Positions 1 to 9,583 of a DNA stretch of 64,000 bases are shown here, in pieces; positions within the stretch are counted from its first letter, which is position 1; each line of letters starts with the position of its first letter. Position numbers and translations under genes: made by a program. The notes beneath the pieces are model-generated. The model saw only the letters and a program-made list of their open reading frames with translations, was not told the DNA's origin and made no database searches. Source of the DNA: Kitasatospora aureofaciens (GTDB lineage Bacteria > Actinomycetota > Actinomycetes > Streptomycetales > Streptomycetaceae); contig NZ_JPRF03000033.1 of NCBI RefSeq assembly GCF_001188955.3, forward strand, positions 23,572 to 87,571, read 5' to 3'.

Positions 1-1358
1 GCCCGCAGCGCCGTCCACAGCTGCTCGTCCGGGGCCCCGGGCCGGTAGAGCCGCAGGTTGTCGGCGACCGTTCCGGCGAACAGGTGCGGGTGCTGGGGCA
101 CCCAGGCGATCTGGCGCCGCCAGCTGCCGGGTTCCAGCTCGGCCAGGTCGTGGGTGCGCCCGTCGGCGGCGGTGATCCGGACGGTGCCGGACTCGGGGGC
201 GGTGAGGCCGAGCAGGACGGCCAGCAGGGTGGACTTGCCGGCGCCGCTGGGGCCGGTGAGGGCGGTGCTGGAGCCCGGGTGCAGGGTCAGCGCGGCGCCG
301 TCCAGCGCGGGCAGGGCGCGGCCGGGGTGCCGTACGGTCAGGCCCTCGGCGGTGATCACGGCGCCGGTGAGGTCTGGGGCCGGCACCGTTCCGGCGGCCG
401 GCAGGGGCGTCTCCAGTACCCGGAAGATCTCGTCGGCGGCCGTGAGCCCCTCGACGCTGGAGTGGTAGAGCGCGCCGACCTGGCGGATCGGGAAGTACAC
501 CTCGGGGGCGAGGATCAGGATCAGCAGCCCGGTCTCCAGGTCGAGCGAGCCGTCCACCAGCCGGAAGCCGATGGTGACCGCGACCAGCGCGACGGACACG
601 GTGGAGAGCAGCTCCAGCGCGAAGGAGGAGATGAAGGCGATCCGCAGGGTGCGCAGGGTGGCCCGGCGGTAGTCGGCGGTGATCCGGGCGATGGTGGCGG
701 CCTGGCTGCGGGCCCGGTTGAAGACCTTGAGGGTGGGCAGGCCCGCGACCACGTCGAGGAAGTGGTGGGAGAGCCGGGCCAGGGTGTTCCACTGCCGGTC
801 CATCCGGGACCGGGTGGCCATCCCGATCAGCACCATGAACAGCGGGATCAGCGGCAGCGTCCCGGCGATGACCGCGGCCGAGGTGAGGTCGGCGCCGACG
901 ATCCGCAGCAGCACGATCACCGGGACGACCACGGCCAGGGCGAGCTGCGGCAGGTAGCGGGCGAAGTAGTCGTCCAGGGCGTCGATGCCCCGGGTGGCGA
1001 GGGTGGTGAGTTCGCCGGTGCGCCGGCCCGCCAGGTAGGACGGGCCGAGCGCGGTAGCGTGGTCGAGCAGCCGGCGGCGCAGGGTGGACTTCACCCGGGC
1101 GACGGACCGGTGCGCGGTGAGTTCGGTGAGCCAGCCGACCATCCCGCGGCCGACGGCGGTAAGGGCCAGCAGCGCCAGTGGGGTGGTCAGTTCGCCGAGG
1201 CCGGCGCCGCGCTGGAAGGCGCGGACCACGATCTCGGCGATCAGGCTCGCCTGGGCGACGACCAGGGCCGCGCCCGCCCCGCCGAGGATCACGGATCCGG
1301 CGAGGAAGGGACGGGTGGTGCGGGCGTACCCGAGGAGTCGGGGGTCGACCGGCTTCAC
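1..1358 (-). CDS. cydD: CydD/CydCD ABC exporter, N-terminal part
   Basis: This is the membrane and ATPase part of the thiol (cysteine/glutathione) ABC exporter needed to assemble cytochrome bd. A GTG start at 1358 (reads MKPVDPRLL) lies 5 nt beyond the cydB stop, so it is the third gene of the cyd operon. About 452 codons are visible: a six-helix ABC transmembrane domain, then a nucleotide-binding domain with Walker A GPSGAGKST (about 225-251) and a Q-loop region reading PHLFAGTVADNLRLYRP. The window ends before the LSGGQ signature, so the 3' end is missing. In streptomycetes CydC and CydD are often one long fused protein; that cannot be decided here. Confidence 0.9.
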   Translation of the reverse strand, partial: MKPVDPRLLGYARTTRPFLAGSVILGGAGAALVVAQASLIAEIVVRAFQRGAGLGELTTPLALLALTAVGRGMVGWLTELTAHRSVARVKSTLRRRLLDHATALGPSYLAGRRTGELTTLATRGIDALDDYFARYLPQLALAVVVPVIVLLRIVGADLTSAAVIAGTLPLIPLFMVLIGMATRSRMDRQWNTLARLSHHFLDVVAGLPTLKVFNRARSQAATIARITADYRRATLRTLRIAFISSFALELLSTVSVALVAVTIGFRLVDGSLDLETGLLILILAPEVYFPIRQVGALYHSSVEGLTAADEIFRVLETPLPAAGTVPAPDLTGAVITAEGLTVRHPGRALPALDGAALTLHPGSSTALTGPSGAGKSTLLAVLLGLTAPESGTVRITAADGRTHDLAELEPGSWRRQIAWVPQHPHLFAGTVADNLRLYRPGAPDEQLWTALR

Positions 1359-1362
1359 GGCG

Positions 1363-2427
<1,065 letters not shown>

Positions 2428-2464
2428 GACCCTGGGTCTCCTATCTGTGGGTCAGTTCCGCGGA

Positions 2465-4009
2465 TCAGTACGCGAAGGCGAGCGGCTTGTCGGCGTCCTC
2501 GTCCGCGGACGGGCCGCGCAGCGACGGGTCCTGCGCCGGGGGCTGCTCGGTCACCACCGGACCGGCCTTGGCGTACTTGACCAGCAGCCGGACCTCGACG
2601 ACGGCGAGGATCGCGTACAGCGTGGTGAAGGTGGCCAGGGCGCCGATCTGGGTGCCGACACCGACGTTGGGCGACACCGCGCCGGCGGTGGTCATCAGGC
2701 CGAAGACGGCCCAGGGCTGGCGACCCATCTCGGTGAAGATCCAGCCGAAGCTGTTGGCGATCAGCGGGAAGCCCATGGTCAGGATGCCGATCCGCCAGCT
2801 CCACTTGGTGAGCAGCGGGCTCAGCTCCCGCTTCGGGGTGAGCATCAGCCGGGGCACCTCGGTGTCACCGGTGCGGAACTCGGGGCGCAGCAGGAACTTC
2901 CTGCGGGTGGTCCAGAGGCCGATCAGGCCGGCCACGAAGGAGGTCATCCCGAAGCCGATCATGAACCGGAAGCCCCAGTAGGTCACGAAGACGTTCGGGA
3001 TGTAGTCCTTGGGGTTGCCGCCGTGGGCGGCGGCCTCGGCGGCGGCGGTGTCGTTGATGCCGGGAACGGACGAGCTGAAGTCGCTGTGGGCGAGGAAGGA
3101 CAGCACCCCGGGGACCTCCAGCGCGACCGAGTTGTGGCCCTTGCCGACGTCGCCGACCGCGAAGACCGAGAACGGCGCGGGCGACTGGGTGTCCCACAGC
3201 GCTTCGGCGGCGGCCATCTTCATCGGCTGCTGCTCGAACATGACCTTGCCGAGGGTGTCGCCGCTGAGCGCGGTGCCGGCGCCGAAGACGACGGCGAGCA
3301 CCAGGCCGAGCCGCAGCGAGGTGCGCATCACGGCGGTCCTCTTCGGGTCGGCGTCCTCCGGGCGGCGCTTGGCCTTCCAGAGGTGGAAGGAGGCGATACC
3401 GACCATGAAGGCGGCGCCGGTGAGGAAGGCGGCGGTCAGGGTGTGGAAGACCACGGTGAGCGTGGTGTCCTGGAACAGCACCTTGGTGATGTCGGTGAGC
3501 CGCGCCTTCTCGGTGGCCTTGTCGATCGCGTAGCCGGCCGGGTGCTGCATCCAGGAGTTGGCGGCCAGGATGAAGTAGGAGGAGAGCACGGTGCCCAGCG
3601 AGACCATCCAGATGCAGGCGCAGTGGATCTTCTTCGGCAGCTTGTCCCAGCCGAAGATCCACAGGCCGATGAAGGTGGACTCGAAGAAGAAGGCGATCAG
3701 CGCCTCCATCGCGAGCGGGGCGCCGAAGACGTCACCGACGAAGCGGGAGTAGTCGGACCAGTTCATGCCGAACTGGAACTCCTGCACGATGCCGGTGACG
3801 ACGCCCATCGCGATGTTGATGAGGAAGAGCTTTCCCCAGAACTTGGTCGCGTGGAAGTACTTCTCCTTGTTCGTGCGCACCCAGGCGGTCTCCAGCCCGG
3901 CCACGATCGCGGCCAGGCTGATGGTGAGCGGTACGAAGAGGAAGTGGTACACGGTGGTGATGCCGAATTGCCATCGCGCGATCGTCTCGTGAGCGATTGC
4001 CAGTTCCAC
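2465..4009 (-). CDS. cydA: Cytochrome bd ubiquinol oxidase subunit I
   Basis: CydA is the heme-bearing subunit (b558, b595, d) of the high-affinity bd oxidase. I chose the GTG at 4009 (reads MELAIAHETIARWQFG) because it has a GGAGAGAGGG ribosome site upstream and matches the family N-terminus; the open frame extends further but has no family sequence. The product is 514 aa. His in VYHFLFVPLT, the EFQFG-MNW segment and the conserved GRQPWAVFG motif are visible. It is the first gene of the operon, with a leader of roughly 100 nt containing a Rex-type operator. Confidence 0.96.
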   Translation of the reverse strand: MELAIAHETIARWQFGITTVYHFLFVPLTISLAAIVAGLETAWVRTNKEKYFHATKFWGKLFLINIAMGVVTGIVQEFQFGMNWSDYSRFVGDVFGAPLAMEALIAFFFESTFIGLWIFGWDKLPKKIHCACIWMVSLGTVLSSYFILAANSWMQHPAGYAIDKATEKARLTDITKVLFQDTTLTVVFHTLTAAFLTGAAFMVGIASFHLWKAKRRPEDADPKRTAVMRTSLRLGLVLAVVFGAGTALSGDTLGKVMFEQQPMKMAAAEALWDTQSPAPFSVFAVGDVGKGHNSVALEVPGVLSFLAHSDFSSSVPGINDTAAAEAAAHGGNPKDYIPNVFVTYWGFRFMIGFGMTSFVAGLIGLWTTRRKFLLRPEFRTGDTEVPRLMLTPKRELSPLLTKWSWRIGILTMGFPLIANSFGWIFTEMGRQPWAVFGLMTTAGAVSPNVGVGTQIGALATFTTLYAILAVVEVRLLVKYAKAGPVVTEQPPAQDPSLRGPSADEDADKPLAFAY

Positions 4010-4103
4010 GTCGCCCTCTCTCCGCCGGCCCTGCTCCCAGGGGTGTTTCGGACAAACTCCATCTCGGGTCGAGCACCGTCGCCGAACCATGCGGGCTTGT
4101 CCG

Positions 4104-4129
4104 CTTGTGAACGTGAACACGTTCACAAG
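4104..4129 (-). promoter_or_regulatory. Rex-type redox operator of the cyd promoter
   Basis: A 26-nt near-perfect palindrome has CTTGTGAACGTG and CACGTTCACAAG arms around a 2-nt AA centre. Positions 4112-4127 match 14 of 16 bases of the Streptomyces Rex site as I recall it (TGTGAACGCGTTCACA). A second, weaker copy overlaps on the left. A plausible minus-strand -10 (GATACT, 4138-4133) lies just upstream, so a bound repressor would sit at the transcription start. Rex releases DNA at high NADH, which fits a low-oxygen oxidase. Confidence 0.85.
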
Positions 4130-4294
4130 CACAGTATCCACCATCCTTACGGGGGAACCACAGGTGGGGTGGCATTGACAGCGGGTGGCAGGGCGTGACG
4201 GTGCGCACAGTTTGCGGACCGGCCGCGGGGCGTGGCAACGAACGACCCCGCCGCACGGGGCCCCGCTCTTGTCCGAACCGGCGCTTGACAGCCG

Positions 4295-4326
4295 CACGCC
4301 CCGCTCGCTTCGGCGAGCGGGGCGTG
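4295..4326 (-). terminator. Hairpin terminator after the EF-hand gene
   Basis: A 14-bp perfect stem (4295-4308 with 4313-4326) closes a TTCG tetraloop just beyond the stop at 4340. There is no T-tract, as is usual in GC-rich actinomycetes. It also separates this gene from the cyd promoter. Confidence 0.8.
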
Positions 4327-4339
4327 GTAGCGCCCGTGG

Positions 4340-5707
4340 TTACGGGCGGCCGAGCAGCTGCGCCCCCGAGGTGGAGTCGGCGCGGGCGGTGAAGAACTCG
4401 GTGAAGCCGCGCAGGAACTCCTCCACCGTGATCCGCCCGTCCCCGTCCACGTCCAACTGGCGGAAACCGTGCGACAGCTCGGCCGGGTGGACGCGCGGGC
4501 CGCCGAACACCGCGCGGTACTCGTCGAACTCCAGGAAGCCGCTGCCGTCGGTGTCGGCCGCCACGAACACCGCCCGCAGCGCGGGCAGCAGGCCCTGCTC
4601 CAGGTACGCCTCGTCCCGGTCGAGGCCCGCCAGGGTGGCCGCCGTGAACTCCTCCCGGCTCACCTTCCCGTCCCCGTTGGCGTCCATCGCCGTGCGCAGC
4701 TGCTCCCACCAGCCGTCGAAGGCCCGGTACACCCGGGCCTCGGCCGCCTCGTCCAACTCCAGCTGCCAGCACACGTTGTGGGCCATCGCCCGCAGGTCGT
4801 GCACGGTGATGAAACCGTCCCCGGTCTGGTCCAGCACCTCCCGGAAGAACCGGTCCACCCGGGAGCCGCGGGCGTCCCCCCGCCCCGGGTGCAGCCGGCG
4901 CGGCGGCCGCTGCCGCTCGTCCGGAGAGCGGTAGCGCACCCGCTCCGGGAGGAGCGGGACGACGGCCCCGGCACCCCGGTGCAGCACCGCCGACAGCAGC
5001 GCCCCGCGCCGGGTCCGGACCAGCCCGAACCGCTCCCGCACCACCGGCGGCAGGTCCGCCACCGTCAGCTCCCGGATCACCCGGGCCACGGCCACCCGGA
5101 CGACCCGCCAGCCGGCGTCCCCGAGGAACCGGAGCCGTCGGGGGCGGGGCGCCTCGCGCAGGATGTCGTCGAGCAGGTAGCGGGCCGACTCGGTGAACTC
5201 CAGCTTCTCCCGGGCGTACCGGCCGAAGTAGCCGGGCAACTCGGCGGCCGTCTTCGGGAGTTCCTCCTCCGGCAGCTCGAAGGAGGTGATCACCTCCCTG
5301 AACTCCTGGTACGAAAGCTCCAGTTGAGCGCTGTCGTACGGCTCGCCGCCGAGCCGCCGCATCGCCTCCACGCACTCGAACAGCGTCAGCAGCACCCACA
5401 CCCTGGTCGCCGCGTCCCGCGCGTCGTACGGACGGCCGTCCGGCATCGTCCCGCGGATCCGCTTGTGCGCCCGGTTCAGCCGCTCGACCTCCCGGCGCAG
5501 GGCGTCCGCGTCCTGGTAGAACAGCCGTCGCCCGCTCCCCAGGGTGTGCTCGATCCGCCGCCAGGGGTGCGCCCGGTAGGTGGAGTGCTCCTGCATCCCG
5601 GCCGCCACCACCGGGTCCGCGGCCTGCAGCACCAGGAGCCGCCAGGCGACGAGGGCGACCCGCCACTCGGACAGGTCGCGCTTGAAGGAGACGGCCCGGT
5701 CAGGCAC
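4340..5707 (-). CDS. DUF2236 (MpaB-type oxygenase-like) protein fused to four EF-hands
   Basis: This 455-aa protein joins two modules. Residues about 10-275 resemble DUF2236/MpaB, the family that includes heme-dependent latex-clearing oxygenases: LLVLQAADPVVAAGMQEHS, PWRRIEHTL, and PLLPERVRYR at the end. Residues about 285-455 form a calerythrin-like calcium-binding domain with loops starting near residues 293 (DQTGDGFITVHD), 342 (DANGDGKVSREE), 385 (DTDGSGFLEFDE) and 419 (DVDGDGRITVEE). All four loops keep acidic residues at positions 1 and 12 (D or E). It overlaps the upstream Uma2 gene by 8 nt, so the two are probably translated together. The substrate is unknown; calcium control of the oxygenase-like half is inference. 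Confidence 0.82.
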   Translation of the reverse strand: MPDRAVSFKRDLSEWRVALVAWRLLVLQAADPVVAAGMQEHSTYRAHPWRRIEHTLGSGRRLFYQDADALRREVERLNRAHKRIRGTMPDGRPYDARDAATRVWVLLTLFECVEAMRRLGGEPYDSAQLELSYQEFREVITSFELPEEELPKTAAELPGYFGRYAREKLEFTESARYLLDDILREAPRPRRLRFLGDAGWRVVRVAVARVIRELTVADLPPVVRERFGLVRTRRGALLSAVLHRGAGAVVPLLPERVRYRSPDERQRPPRRLHPGRGDARGSRVDRFFREVLDQTGDGFITVHDLRAMAHNVCWQLELDEAAEARVYRAFDGWWEQLRTAMDANGDGKVSREEFTAATLAGLDRDEAYLEQGLLPALRAVFVAADTDGSGFLEFDEYRAVFGGPRVHPAELSHGFRQLDVDGDGRITVEEFLRGFTEFFTARADSTSGAQLLGRP

Positions 5708-6311
5708 GGGGCTCCCCGGTGATCTCCGGGCCGATCACGAAGCCCTTGGCGGGACCCTCCGGGATCACGGCCTCCTTGCCGTACGGGATCCGCGTCGAGG
5801 AGGCGTAGACCCCGCGCTCGGGGTCAGGGCTGGTGAGGACGGTCACGGTGCCGCCGTCGTCGTAGTCGTCGATGATCACGTACACCGGGACGCCGGCGCG
5901 GGCGTACGCCCGGCGCTTGAGAACGTGGTCTCGTTTGCGCGCTTCGGCGCCCGGCGAGACGGTCTCGACCACCATCGGGACACCTGAGGCGAGCACCCCG
6001 ACGCCCTCGGGGTGCTCGATTTCTTCGACGTCGTCCGGCGCCACGAAGACGTCCGGGATGAACACCTTGAGGTCGGCGATCACGTTGCCGTCCTGCGCAG
6101 GCCCGTAGCCGGAGCCCCTCAGATGGTCGTACAAGGCCCGGCCCAGCCGCCTGTTCACGCTGAAATGGCGGGTGCCGCCAGTGGGTGACAACGTGATCGT
6201 CCCCTCGATGATCTCCGCCCGGAAGCCCTCGGGTACATCCATGGACTTCCATGCCTGCCATAGTTGCTGGTCCAGGTTCACGACGGTCTCCTCGACAACG
6301 AGCGCGCTCAC
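5700..6311 (-). CDS. Uma2-family (DUF820) nuclease-like protein
   Basis: This 203-aa protein has the Uma2/DUF820 layout, a PD-(D/E)XK-like fold widespread in actinomycetes and cyanobacteria and of unknown physiological role. Visible features are EIIEGTITLSPTG at the front, FIPDVFVAPDD (catalytic-type Asp), PMVVETVSPG (Glu) and RKRDHVLKRRAYARAGVPVYVIID. The start is GTG at 6311, preceded by GAGGTG. It overlaps the DUF2236/EF-hand gene by 8 nt. Confidence 0.85.
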   Translation of the reverse strand: MSALVVEETVVNLDQQLWQAWKSMDVPEGFRAEIIEGTITLSPTGGTRHFSVNRRLGRALYDHLRGSGYGPAQDGNVIADLKVFIPDVFVAPDDVEEIEHPEGVGVLASGVPMVVETVSPGAEARKRDHVLKRRAYARAGVPVYVIIDDYDDGGTVTVLTSPDPERGVYASSTRIPYGKEAVIPEGPAKGFVIGPEITGEPRA

Positions 6312-6449
6312 GAGACACCTCTTTCCCGTCCAGTGTGGTCAGCCCGCGCGATCCCGCACAAGCAACGGCAGCACGGTCGCACACGACCGGGGGCCGAGCG
6401 GGTGAACGGCTTCCGGTTCACCCGATCGAGGAGTTTCGGGCGGTATCCG

Positions 6450-7949
6450 TCAGCGCTGGCGGGGGAGTTCGACGCGGAAGGTGGCGCCGGCGCCCGGGGC
6501 GGTGTCCAGGGTGAGGGTGCCGCCGTGGGCCCGGGTGAGGGCGGTGGCGATGGCGAGGCCGAGTCCGCCGCCGCCACCGTTGTCGCGGCTGCGGGAGGCG
6601 TCGACCCGGTAGAAGCGGTCGAAGACGCGCTGGGCCTGCTCCTCGGTGAGGCCGGGTCCGGAGTCGGCGACCTCCAGCAGGCAGACCCCGTCGGCGCCGC
6701 CGCCGACGCCGATCCGGACGGGGGTGCCGGGCGGGGTGTGCTTGACGGCGTTGCCGACCAGGTTGGTGACCACCTGCCGCAGCCGGGCCTCGTCGCCGAG
6801 GACGGGCGCCGCGCCGGGTGCGCCGGTGCCCGCCGGGCCGGTGAGCGCGACGGGGCGGCTCGGGTCGAGGGCGGTGAGGTCGTGCAGGGCGTCGGCGGCG
6901 AGGGTGCGCAGGTCCATCGGGGCGAGGTCGAGCGGGCGTTCCTCGTCGAGCCGGGCGAGGACCAGCAGGTCCTCGACCAGGGCGCCCATCCGGACGGCCT
7001 CGCTCTCGATCCGGCTCATGGTGCGGGTGACGTCCGTCTCGGTGGGCAGCGCGCCCATCCGGTACAGCTCGGCGAAGCCGCGGATGCCGGCCAGCGGGGT
7101 GCGCAGCTCGTGCGAGGCGTCGGCGACGAAGCGCCGCATCCGGGCCTCGGACTCGGCGCGGGCGGCGAAGGCCGCCTCGATCTGGGTGAGCATGCCGTTG
7201 AGCGCGACCGAAAGCCGGCCGACCTCGGTGCCCGGGGAGAGCTCCGGCATGCGGTGGGAGAGTTCGCCGGCGGCGATCCGCTCGGCGCCGGCCTCGATCC
7301 GCCGCAGTGGCCGTAGTCCGGCCCGGACGGCGAAGAAGCCGAGCGCGGTGATCAGCAGCAGGACGCCGCCGCCGATGGCCAGGAAGGAGGTGCTCAGCCG
7401 GCCGGTGGTGGCGTCGATGTCCTCGCGGGAGACCGCGACCATGACGTAGGTCGGGCTGGAGGCCGGCGAGACGTACGCGCCTGCCCCGGGGGCCGGGGTG
7501 CGCGGGGCCTGGAGTGGCAGCACCAGCACCCGCCAGCTGTGGTGGCCGCGCTGGTCGGGCAGGTCGAAGGGGGTGTCCGGGGCGGTCTGGGTCGGGTCCA
7601 GCCCGGCCAGTTGCGGCGCCGGGTCGGTGTCGGAGACGGGCTGGCGCAGGACGGCCTGGACCTTGCCGTCCGAGGACAGCCACTGCACCAGGTACTGACT
7701 GGGCAGGCTGATCCGCCGCCCGGAGACGACCGGCTTCGCCGCGCCCGGCGCGGCCACCTGGACCGGGGCCTTGCGGGACAGCGGCTGCCCGTAGCGCTGG
7801 AGCTGCTCGTCCAACTGCTCCACCAGCTGGGCCCGTACGGTGCCGAGCACGAAGGTGTCGCTGACCGCGAGCCCGGTGGTGACCAGCGCGAGCGCGAGGA
7901 CCAGCAGCCGGGCGCGCAGCGACAGCCGGGAGGTGAAGCGGTTGAACAC
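6450..7949 (-). CDS. Membrane sensor histidine kinase
   Basis: This 499-aa two-component sensor has an N-terminal membrane helix (about 12-33), an extracytoplasmic domain of about 150 residues, a second helix (about 195-215), a HAMP linker, a HisKA domain with the phosphorylated His in FVADASHELRTPLAG, and an HATPase with N-box VVTNLVGNAVKHT, G1 DSGPGL and G2 GGGGGLGLAIA. It lies 12 nt downstream of the response regulator, so they form an operon and a cognate pair. The signal is unknown. Confidence 0.93.
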   Translation of the reverse strand: MFNRFTSRLSLRARLLVLALALVTTGLAVSDTFVLGTVRAQLVEQLDEQLQRYGQPLSRKAPVQVAAPGAAKPVVSGRRISLPSQYLVQWLSSDGKVQAVLRQPVSDTDPAPQLAGLDPTQTAPDTPFDLPDQRGHHSWRVLVLPLQAPRTPAPGAGAYVSPASSPTYVMVAVSREDIDATTGRLSTSFLAIGGGVLLLITALGFFAVRAGLRPLRRIEAGAERIAAGELSHRMPELSPGTEVGRLSVALNGMLTQIEAAFAARAESEARMRRFVADASHELRTPLAGIRGFAELYRMGALPTETDVTRTMSRIESEAVRMGALVEDLLVLARLDEERPLDLAPMDLRTLAADALHDLTALDPSRPVALTGPAGTGAPGAAPVLGDEARLRQVVTNLVGNAVKHTPPGTPVRIGVGGGADGVCLLEVADSGPGLTEEQAQRVFDRFYRVDASRSRDNGGGGGLGLAIATALTRAHGGTLTLDTAPGAGATFRVELPRQR

Positions 7950-7961
7950 GAGCGGTGCCGG

Positions 7962-8750
7962 TCAGCCCTGCGGGGGGCGGCGCAGCGCGTAGCCGATGCC
8001 CCGCACGGTGTGGATCAGCTTGGGGCCGTGCGCCGGGCCGGAGTCGAGCTTGCGGCGCAGGTAGGAGATGTAGGACTCGACGATGGAGAGGTCGCCGCCG
8101 AAGTCGTAGGCCCAGACGTGGTCGAGGATCTGCGCCTTGGACACCACCCGGCCGACGTTGGCCATCAGGTAGTGCAGCAGCTTGAACTCGGTCGGGGAGA
8201 GCGCCACGGGGGTGCCGGCCCGGGTGACCTCGTGCGCGACCGGGTCGAGGCTGAGGTCGGCGACGACCAGTCGGCCGTCCTCGGCGGGGCCGCCGGCCCG
8301 GCGCAGGATGGCGCGGATCCGGGCGATCAGCTCCTCCAGGCTGAAGGGCTTGGTGACGTAGTCGTCCGCGCCCGCGGCCAGGCCCTGGACCTTGTCGCCG
8401 ACGCCGTCCTTGGCGGTGAGGAACAGCACCGGCAGGTGGTCGCCGGGGTGTCCGTGCGCGGGCCCGGCGATCTGGCCCCGGCTGGTGCGCTCGCGCAGCT
8501 TCTCGACGACGGTGAAGCCGTCGAGGTCGGGCAGCATCACGTCGAGGACCACCAGGTCCGGTCGCTCGGCGGCGATCAGTTCCAGGGCCTCGGTCCCGCT
8601 CGCGGCGGAGGCCACCCGGAAGCCGGAGAACCGCAGCGAGGCGGCGAGCAGTTCGCGGATGTTCGGCTCGTCGTCCACGACGAGGAGGAAAGCCTCGCCC
8701 TGGCCCCCGGCCATGGTGGAGCCGCCCGGTGTGGTGACAGTGCCTTGCAC
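7962..8750 (-). CDS. OmpR-family response regulator
   Basis: The receiver domain contains VVDDEPNIRELL, the phospho-acceptor Asp in LVVLDVMLPDLDG and the conserved Lys in VTKPFSLEEL. A winged-helix DNA-binding domain follows, with SPTEFKLLHYL and VVSKAQILDHVW, ending IHTVRGIGYALR. The start is uncertain: GTG at 8750 has GGGAGG upstream, ATG at 8714 gives MAGGQGEAFLLVV, and an ATG at 8789 is also open. It lies just before the kinase gene. The target regulon is not visible. Confidence 0.92.
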   Translation of the reverse strand: MQGTVTTPGGSTMAGGQGEAFLLVVDDEPNIRELLAASLRFSGFRVASAASGTEALELIAAERPDLVVLDVMLPDLDGFTVVEKLRERTSRGQIAGPAHGHPGDHLPVLFLTAKDGVGDKVQGLAAGADDYVTKPFSLEELIARIRAILRRAGGPAEDGRLVVADLSLDPVAHEVTRAGTPVALSPTEFKLLHYLMANVGRVVSKAQILDHVWAYDFGGDLSIVESYISYLRRKLDSGPAHGPKLIHTVRGIGYALRRPPQG

Positions 8751-8939
8751 GGGGGTTTCGCCTCCCGGTCGGACGATGACGTTCAGCATGAGGCTAGCCC
8801 CCGGAGGCTATGCGGCATGGATGAATGTTGGATTAACACCTTATCGGTCGGTTTTTGGGCGACAAGCCCCCAGGGGTGGGGCTCGGTGGTGTGCGCACGG
8901 GTGTGCGCACGGGTGTACGGGCGTGCGGGAACGCCGAAC

Positions 8940-8963
8940 GGCCGGGGAGCCGGCTCCCCGGCC
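8940..8963 (-). terminator. Palindromic terminator after the AhpD-like gene
   Basis: A perfect 24-nt palindrome with two 12-nt arms (GGCCGGGGAGCC and its complement) lies about 25 nt beyond the stop of the carboxymuconolactone decarboxylase-like gene. The short region between it and the response regulator start also holds a tandem GTGTGCGCACGG-type repeat (about 8889-8925) with no clear role. Confidence 0.6.
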
Positions 8964-8987
8964 GCAGGCGTCACGCCGCTCCGACGA

Positions 8988-9464
8988 TCAGTGCTGGGCG
9001 AACTGGCCCGGCCGGTAGTCGCCGGCGGGCTGGCGGATCATGACGTTGCCGCGGTTGAAGGCGTTGATCAGCGCGATGACGCAGACCAGCGCCGCGAGCT
9101 GCTCCTCGTCGTAGTACTTCGCCGCGTTCTCCCACGCCTCGTCCGTCACGCCGCCGCCGTCGGCCAGCCGGCTGCCCTGCTCGGCCAGCTCCAGGGCGGC
9201 CCGCTCGGCCTCGGTGAAGACGGTGGCCTCGCGCCACGCCGCGACCAGGTTCAGCCGGGTCGCCTCCTCGCCCGCGTGCACGGCGTCCTTGAAGTGCATG
9301 TCGACGCAGTAGCCGCAGCCGTTGATCTGGCTGGCCCGCAGCCGCACCAGCTCCTGGGTCGCGTACGGGAGGGTCGAGTCCGCGATCTGCTGGCTCGCGG
9401 TGATGAGGTGCTTGAAGACCTTGCCCATGACCGGGCTGGCGAAGGCGTTCAGACGGGCTTCCAT
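8988..9464 (-). CDS. Carboxymuconolactone decarboxylase/AhpD-like protein
   Basis: This 158-aa member of the AhpD/CMD fold has the redox motif C-G-Y-C followed by a conserved His (NGCGYCVDMHFKDA, about residues 50-64), the signature of alkylhydroperoxidase-like proteins. ATG at 9464 has AGGAG 9 nt upstream. A C-terminal NAFNRGNVMIRQ segment is typical. It is encoded directly downstream of an ECF41-type sigma factor, a gene pairing known for ECF41 sigma factors, and carries the matching promoter motif at 9535-9564. Role: probably peroxide or organic radical detoxification; the substrate is unknown. Confidence 0.9.
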   Translation of the reverse strand: MEARLNAFASPVMGKVFKHLITASQQIADSTLPYATQELVRLRASQINGCGYCVDMHFKDAVHAGEEATRLNLVAAWREATVFTEAERAALELAEQGSRLADGGGVTDEAWENAAKYYDEEQLAALVCVIALINAFNRGNVMIRQPAGDYRPGQFAQH

Positions 9465-9534
9465 GGCGTGCTCCTCGTGTCTCGTACTTCTTCGGTGTTC
9501 GTCGGTCTTCGTCGGTGTTCTCGGTTGCGTCCTC

Positions 9535-9564
9535 TTGGACAAGGTGGCCGGGCGTCCTGTGACA
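9535..9564 (-). promoter_or_regulatory. ECF41-type promoter of the AhpD-like gene
   Basis: On the minus strand TGTCACA (9564-9558) is followed after exactly 16 nt by TGTCCAA (9541-9535). The published ECF41 consensus, as I recall it, is TGTCACA-N16-CGTC. The same layout occurs twice in the sigma factor/SnoaL-LUD intergenic region. Confidence 0.72.
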
Positions 9565-9583
9565 GCCCCGGACGTGACCCGCG

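Noticed and set aside
8889..8925. Tandem GTGTGCGCACGG-type repeat as a possible CRISPR or operator
   Set aside because: Only about two and a half degenerate units, no spacers and no regulator link.
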